Source: Actinomycetota bacterium
Lineage (GTDB): Bacteria > Actinomycetota > Actinomycetes > Streptosporangiales > Streptosporangiaceae
Direction of reading: 5' to 3'
NCBI GenBank assembly: GCA_003242605.1
Contig: QGUZ01000087.1
Location: 1 to 17,365, forward strand
DNA length: 17,365 nucleotides
Shown here piece by piece: positions 15,818 to 17,365 of this stretch; within the stretch, counting starts at the first letter, position 1, and each line of letters starts with the position of its first letter. Below the pieces are notes generated by a model. The model made no database searches and had not been told where the DNA came from. It saw nothing but the letters and a program-made list of their open reading frames with translations. Made by a program: the position numbers and the translations under genes.

Positions 15818-16425
15818 CAGGCGGCGAGCTCGGGCTCGGTCTCGCGCAGGGAGCCGCGCAGCGAGCCGTGCTCGCGCACGTAGTCGGCGAGCATCGCGCG
15901 CAGCTGGCGCCGGCCGCGGTGCAGCCGCGACATCACGGTGCCGATCGGGGTGCCCATCCGCTCGGCGATCTCCTTGTACGGGAAGCCCTCGACGTCGGCG
16001 AGGTAGACCGCCATGCGGAACTCCTCGGGCAGGGCGCGCAGCGCGTCCATCACCGCCGAGTCGGGGAGCTGCTCCAACGCCTCGGTCTCGGCGGACTTCA
16101 GGCCGGTGGACATGTGCGACTCGGCGGCGGCGAGCTGCCAGTCCTCGATGTCCTCGGTGGCCGACAGCTTCGGCGACCGCTGCTTCTTGCGGTACTCGTT
16201 GATGAAGTTGTTCGTGAGGATCCGGTGCAGCCACGCCTTGAGGTTGGTGCCCTCACGGAACTGGTGGTAGGAGGTGAACGCCTTGGCGACGGTCTCCTGG
16301 ACGAGATCCTCGGCGTCGGCCGTGTTGCGGGTCAGCCTCATGGCGGACGCGTAGAGCTGCTGGGTCACGGGCACGACGTCCCGCTCGAACCAGGCACGCC
16401 TCTGCTCTTCCGTCATCGAGATCAT
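15817..16425 (-). CDS. sigR: RNA polymerase ECF sigma factor, SigR/SigH-like
   Basis: A 202-aa group 4 sigma factor. Region 2 (about 24-80; RNTADAEDLVQETVAKAFTS, HQFREGTNLKAWLHRILTNN, FINEYRKKQR) and region 4 (about 128-177; LPEEFRMAVYLADVEGFPYK, EIAERMGTPIGTVMSRLHRG) closely match Streptomyces SigR, the thiol-oxidative-stress sigma factor. The intervening EDIEDWQLAAAESHMSTGLKSAE stretch is characteristic of that group. Such proteins direct transcription of thioredoxin, mycothiol and proteostasis genes. ATG 16425 has AGGGGG about 6 nt upstream. An in-frame TAG at 16437-16435 prevents a longer N-terminus. Unusually, no rsrA anti-sigma gene follows, since the next gene is the convergent EamA. 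It may thus be a SigR paralog controlled differently, or its anti-sigma may be encoded elsewhere. Confidence 0.9.
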   Translation of the reverse strand: MISMTEEQRRAWFERDVVPVTQQLYASAMRLTRNTADAEDLVQETVAKAFTSYHQFREGTNLKAWLHRILTNNFINEYRKKQRSPKLSATEDIEDWQLAAAESHMSTGLKSAETEALEQLPDSAVMDALRALPEEFRMAVYLADVEGFPYKEIAERMGTPIGTVMSRLHRGRRQLRAMLADYVREHGSLRGSLRETEPELAA

Positions 16426-16677
16426 CCGAACCCCCTACGAACCGAATCCCCCACTACCCTTCCGGCACCTCCGTACACGCACACGCGTGCACGGCACGAC
16501 CGGTTCACCTTGCACTTGCGCAGCCATCCGCCCGTGCCCACGCCCAGGGTCGCAGCACTCGAGTAAGAACTCCGTCAGGGGACCGCCCGTAGGGCGCACT
16601 GGACGCGGCAGGGAAGAGAGGCGCGGGCGCGGCAGGAACAGACCACAGCCCAAGCCCACAGCCAAACAGGTATCAGT

Positions 16678-16707
16678 ATCGTAACACTTACCGCTCGGAT
16701 CAACCAA
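16678..16707 (-). promoter_or_regulatory. Promoter-like element upstream of the SigR-like gene
   Basis: On the minus strand TTGGTT (16707-16702) is followed after 18 nt by TACGAT (16683-16678), a plausible housekeeping promoter in a locally A+T-rich pocket. The predicted start near 16671 would give a leader of about 245 nt before ATG 16425. I did not find a SigR-type GGAAT-N18/19-GTT site in the spacer. Confidence 0.45.
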
Positions 16708-16833
16708 TTTTGTGGCGCGACACACAGTAAAACCTGCAAACCGCCCAAATCACCGCGCATCCGGTACGGCCCGGCGGCCGCCGTCGCCGCAGGTGGCGGG
16801 CCCGGCGGCGGGCGCGGCGGGCGCACGGTACGG

Positions 16834-16943
16834 CGACACCCGCGAAGCCGACACACCCGAAGACGGCGCCCGCGAAGACGACACACGGTGAGACGACCCA
16901 CGCGGCAAGCCGACCCACGCGGTAACCCACGCGGTAAGACGAC
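16834..16943. repeat. Degenerate 15-bp tandem repeat tract
   Basis: About seven units follow one another: CGACACCCGCGAAGC (16834), CGACACACCCGAAGA (16849), CGGCGCCCGCGAAGA (16864), CGACACACGGTGAGA (16879), then CGACCCACGCGGCAAGC (16894, 17 bp), CGACCCACGCGGTAA (16911) and CCCACGCGGTAAGA (16926). The first four are exactly 15 bp in register and the rest drift. On the minus strand the register encodes an Arg-rich pentad (RLTVC, RLRGR, RLRVC, RLRGC), but no start site or family supports translation. Confidence 0.6.
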
Positions 16944-16979
16944 GGCGCCGCCACCGGCCCTGCGGCCGGCGGCGGCGCC
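16944..16979 (-). terminator. 16-bp-stem hairpin downstream of ftsY
   Basis: Arms at 16944-16959 and 16964-16979 are complementary over 16 bp with a 4-nt loop. The single non-Watson-Crick position (16953/16970) is a G-U wobble in the minus-strand RNA but an A-C mismatch in the plus-strand RNA. The structure therefore suits the ftsY transcript, whose stop codon ends at 17003, 23 nt upstream. No T-run follows, as is usual for terminators in very GC-rich actinobacteria. Confidence 0.6.
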
Positions 16980-17002
16980 CCACGCCTGACGAGAACCCGG
17001 TC

Positions 17003-17365
17003 CTACGCGGACTTCTGGTCCTTCTGGTCGCCTCCGGACTTGTCGTCGCCGAGGATCGCGTCGACGAACACCTCCGGGTCGAACGGGGCGAGGTCGTCGG
17101 GCCCCTCGCCGAGGCCCACCAGCTTGACCGGCACGCCCAGCTCGCGCTGCACGCTGATCACGATGCCGCCCTTGGCGGTGCCGTCGAGCTTGGTCAGCGC
17201 GATGCCGGTGATGTTCACCACCTCGGCGAACACCTGGGCCTGGCGCATGCCGTTCTGCCCGGTGGTGGCGTCGAGGACGAGCAGCACCTCGTCGACGGTC
17301 GCCTTCTTCTCGATCACCCGCTTCACCTTGCCGAGCTCGTCCATGAGCCCGGTCTTGGTGTGCAG
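17003..17365 (-). CDS. ftsY: Signal recognition particle receptor FtsY, C-terminal part (cut by window edge)
   Basis: The C-terminal 120 residues of the NG-domain GTPase that docks SRP-ribosome complexes at the membrane. Visible: HTKTGLMDELGKVKRV just after the G3 region, VLDATTGQNGMRQAQVF, the G4-type motif TKLDGTAKGG, and the closing KLVGLGEGPDDLAPFDPEVFVDAILG. The GQNG and TAKGG signatures with the LGEGPDDL...F ending separate FtsY from Ffh, which would continue into a Met-rich M domain. The frame is open to the window edge; the in-frame ATG at 17344 is internal, not the start. A short charged tail (DDKSGGDQKDQKSA) precedes TAG, and a hairpin lies 23 nt beyond. Confidence 0.96.
   Translation of the reverse strand: MHTKTGLMDELGKVKRVIEKKATVDEVLLVLDATTGQNGMRQAQVFAEVVNITGIALTKLDGTAKGGIVISVQRELGVPVKLVGLGEGPDDLAPFDPEVFVDAILGDDKSGGDQKDQKSA

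Larger units (their letters stand above)
16426..17002. other. Long non-coding spacer between ftsY and the SigR-like gene
   Basis: This 577-bp stretch has no gene I can support. From right to left in the direction of transcription it holds a 16-bp-stem hairpin just after ftsY, a degenerate 15-bp tandem repeat, a GC-rich block with a GGTACGGCCCGG motif (16763), a lower-GC pocket (16670-16750) with a promoter-like pair, and then a leader of about 245 nt before the sigma-factor start. A 96-codon minus-strand frame (16725-16435) lies in frame with the sigma gene but overlaps the promoter-like element and resembles no protein family. Confidence 0.6.

Noticed and set aside
16426..16500. SigR-type autoregulatory promoter (GGAAT-N18/19-GTT) in front of the sigma gene
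   Set aside because: Only GGAAG with a 16-nt spacing to GTT, and GGGATT with a wrong spacing, are present; neither fits the consensus.
16435..16725. A 96-codon protein gene upstream of the sigma factor
   Set aside because: It overlaps the promoter-like pair, has no ribosome-binding site, shows uncharacteristic codon use and matches no family. It is best treated as leader sequence.
16834..16943. CRISPR array
   Set aside because: Units are contiguous, 15 bp and degenerate with no unique spacers, and no cas genes are nearby.

Overview
The window is very GC-rich, with strong G/C bias at third codon positions and many GTG starts. TypA, a SigR-like ECF sigma factor, FtsY and a CUT1 sugar ABC operon without its own ATPase sit together. 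This indicates a high-GC actinobacterium. Streptosporangiales is my guess from overall flavour; nothing here proves the order. Both edges cut genes: a benzoylformate decarboxylase-like gene on the left and ftsY on the right.

Layout. (1) 1-799, minus: N-terminal part of a ThDP enzyme close to benzoylformate decarboxylase. (2) 1125-2159, plus: a LacI-family repressor with a perfect 20-bp palindrome just upstream of its start. (3) 2110-3348, minus, and 3486-4490, plus: a divergent pair, an MFS exporter and an ArsR-like regulator. Each overlaps its outer neighbour at the 3' end. (4) 4465-7631, minus: a CUT1 sugar transporter operon (substrate-binding lipoprotein, permease, permease). The binding protein resembles the Thermus glucose/galactose binder, and the promoter region carries the same palindrome core as the lacI gene. 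(5) 7917-9042, minus: TetR then MerR regulators in one transcription unit. (6) 9131-10021, minus: a secreted coiled-coil protein with an M15-like C-terminal domain. (7) 10258-11055, minus: an alpha/beta hydrolase, divergent from typA (11251-13113, plus). (8) 13233-14108, minus: a polysaccharide deacetylase, convergent with typA across a strong hairpin. (9) 14263-14844, minus: an XRE-cupin regulator, divergent from an EamA transporter (14934-15770, plus), with repeated half-sites between them. (10) 15817-16425, minus: a SigR-like sigma factor without an adjacent rsrA. (11) 16426-17002: a long non-coding stretch with a promoter-like site, a degenerate 15-bp tandem repeat and a large hairpin after ftsY. 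(12) 17003-17365, minus: the C-terminal end of FtsY.

How the parts work together. The best-supported regulatory link is between the LacI protein and the sugar ABC operon. They are about 5.5 kb apart, yet each has the core TGACAACGTTGTCA upstream, which predicts autorepression plus control of sugar uptake. The MFS/ArsR and EamA/XRE pairs are the usual transporter-regulator arrangement. I found no clearly novel multi-gene system. The non-routine observations are the operator pair, the sigma factor without its anti-sigma, the half-site cluster at 14847-14925, the 15-bp repeat tract and a recurring GGTACGGCCGG motif in gene-end spacers.
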